From: Bacteroidota bacterium
GTDB taxonomy: Bacteria > Bacteroidota > Bacteroidia > Palsa-948
Direction: 5' to 3'
Assembly: GCA_003164895.1 (NCBI GenBank)
Contig: PLUL01000021.1
Span: 1-64,000, forward strand
Length of the DNA: 64,000 nucleotides
Below are positions 62,856 through 64,000 of the stretch, piece by piece. The notes beneath the pieces are model-generated. The model searched no databases and was not told the DNA's origin. It saw nothing but the letters and a program-made list of their open reading frames with translations. Both the position numbers and the translations under genes were made by a program. Each line of letters starts with the position of its first letter. Position 1 is the first letter of the stretch.

Positions 62856-63290
62856 TTATTTTTCCAACTGATACAATAACTCATCCTTTGGCTTTTCAAA
62901 CTTGAGATGTTCGCTTAACCATTCAATGGCTCTTTCAGGATTGGTAAAAACTTTTGTCGGTCGGACAGGTTTCTTAAAACGTATAAAATAGTTAGCGAGT
63001 ATGCGTTCTGAAATTGATCTTACAACTATTGCAAAAGCTTTCCAGTTATTATTCTTGTAATTTGCCGCGTAGGTCATTCCTTCTTCATTCACATCGATCG
63101 TTCCGCCCGCATCAAACATGGCTACATAATCATCGCCATTTGTCAATTTCACTCCGGCTTCAACTTGTTTTTTCACTTCCTCAAGATCAATTTCCCGATC
63201 ACCATTTAATCTGACCAGCACAAAACCTTTATTGCAAAGAATCACTTCGCCACTCTCAAGAGAAATTGTTTTTACTTTTTGCACAATCAA
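62856..63290 (-). CDS. SpoIIAA/STAS-like small protein of unknown function
   Basis: 144 residues, soluble. The alternating alpha/beta pattern (IDLEEVKKQVEAGVKLTNGD, DYVAMFDAGGTIDVNEEGMT, WKAFAIVVRSISERILANYF, and the end ERAIEWLSEHL) resembles the SpoIIAA/STAS group, where AxxWL is common at the C terminus. I relate it to uncharacterised families of that type in Bacteroidota, with modest certainty. Convergent with the DUF4258 gene (2-base gap). Confidence 0.7.
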   Translation of the reverse strand: MIVQKVKTISLESGEVILCNKGFVLVRLNGDREIDLEEVKKQVEAGVKLTNGDDYVAMFDAGGTIDVNEEGMTYAANYKNNNWKAFAIVVRSISERILANYFIRFKKPVRPTKVFTNPERAIEWLSEHLKFEKPKDELLYQLEK

Positions 63291-63390
63291 ATATAATAAG
63301 TTTCCTATTGATTAAATGCGCTATATATTTTATTTGTTAAAATTTGTTAAGCTAGTTGTTGTCTTACTTTTCAAAGTATTTTTGATTCGT

Positions 63391-64000
63391 ATGAAAATAT
63401 TTTTGTCTTTTATTTTATTTCTATTTATTTGTTTTAATCTGCATGGACAAGATTCACTGAAAATATTTAATGCAACAAGAATAACCACCCCGCCTAAGAT
63501 TGATGGCTTGCTTGACGATGAAATATGGAAAAGTTCCGCTGTGATTTCTGATTTCATACAGAACACTCCTAACGAAGGGAAACAACCAACACAAAGAACT
63601 GAAGTCAGAATATTATATGACAATCTCGCAATTTATGTTGGAGCGATGATGTATGATTCTGCACCCGACAGCATTCTTGCTGAACTTGGCAACAGGGACG
63701 ATAATAATCTGAATGCAGAAAAATTCCGCTTTGTTCTTGATCCTTACAATAACCAGCACGATGCCTATGATTTTGGTGTTTATTCTTCGGGCGTACAAAT
63801 AGATTCGCGCTTTAGCGATTACACTTACAATGGTGTTTGGGAAAGTGCTGTAAAAATCAATCACAACGGATGGAGCTTGGAAATGAAAATCCCCTACTCT
63901 GCTATTCGTTTTCCAAATACAAAGGAACAAACATGGTCTGTGCAGTTTACCAGAGACATAAGAAGAAATCGGGAGTTCGATCAATGGGCACTTACTCCAA
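63391..64000 (+). CDS. DUF5916 / CBM9-like outer-membrane protein, cut by the window edge
   Basis: Only the first 203 codons are present. A signal peptide (MKIFLSFILFLFICFNLHGQ) is followed by a CBM9-like beta sandwich (PPKIDGLLDDEIWKSSAVIS, RTEVRILYDNLAIYVGAMM, KFRFVLDPYNNQHDAYDF, WSLEMKIPYSAIRFP). This arrangement, with a long barrel to follow, is typical of DUF5916 proteins. An in-frame ATG at 63316 would add 25 residues before the signal peptide and is less likely. Function unknown; possibly binding or uptake of a glycan or peptide. Confidence 0.85.
   Translation, partial: MKIFLSFILFLFICFNLHGQDSLKIFNATRITTPPKIDGLLDDEIWKSSAVISDFIQNTPNEGKQPTQRTEVRILYDNLAIYVGAMMYDSAPDSILAELGNRDDNNLNAEKFRFVLDPYNNQHDAYDFGVYSSGVQIDSRFSDYTYNGVWESAVKINHNGWSLEMKIPYSAIRFPNTKEQTWSVQFTRDIRRNREFDQWALTP

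Noticed and set aside
1-64000. CRISPR arrays, prophage modules, riboswitches
   Set aside because: No regularly spaced repeats, no phage structural genes and no recognisable riboswitch core were seen on either strand.

Overview
The window looks like chromosomal DNA of a low-G+C member of the Bacteroidota. The evidence is a type IX secretion (T9SS) cargo protein with SprB repeats and a C-terminal sorting domain, the T9SS regulator PorX, TAnnTTTG-type -7 promoter elements, almost no Shine-Dalgarno sequences before ribosomal genes, START_2, DUF5916 and BBP2 barrel proteins, and a str operon that runs without tuf into the S10, spc and alpha operons. The species cannot be told from the sequence.

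Layout. 0.1-2.4 kb: a Wzc-type polysaccharide co-polymerase/tyrosine kinase, divergent from a 1459-residue T9SS surface protein (2.6-7.0 kb). 7.0-12.3 kb: small membrane and exported proteins, a CoA-type Nudix hydrolase and an MltF-like transglycosylase. 12.4-15.1 kb: a decayed accessory patch made of tRNA-Asp with a serine-recombinase remnant at its 3' end, a G+C-richer cytochrome c gene, and a 5'-truncated MarR gene joined to a transposase fragment. 15.2-29.7 kb: a long minus-strand potassium-uptake locus. It holds kdpF, kdpA, kdpB and kdpC, two small upstream genes, two outer-membrane barrels, an SPFH protein, small membrane proteins, a stand-alone KdpD sensor, a separate HAMP/PAS histidine kinase and, upstream, a sigma-54 activator in place of KdpE. 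A -24/-12 promoter and two 15-bp palindromes 20 bp apart lie exactly between the activator and the operon. 29.9-32.8 kb: prfC, and rpsF-rpsR-rplI. 33.1-36.3 kb: a UvrD-type helicase fused to a PD-(D/E)XK nuclease. 36.5-54.9 kb: 32 translation, secretion and transcription genes from rpsL to rplQ, ending in a strong terminator and lacking rpmD at its usual place. 54.9-64 kb: mscL, a PAP2 phosphatase, a START_2 protein, tRNA-Met, an HD phosphohydrolase coupled to a small exported protein, porX, tsaE (with an in-frame palindromic insert), an alanine dehydrogenase-like gene, small conserved genes and the start of a DUF5916 protein cut by the window edge.

The most interesting system is the rewired Kdp locus. 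Potassium or turgor sensing by a split KdpD/kinase pair appears to feed a sigma-54 enhancer-binding protein, which would drive an operon that also encodes outer-membrane and SPFH membrane components. The decayed 12.4-15.1 kb patch and the short repeats inside genes are the other main signs of genome remodelling.
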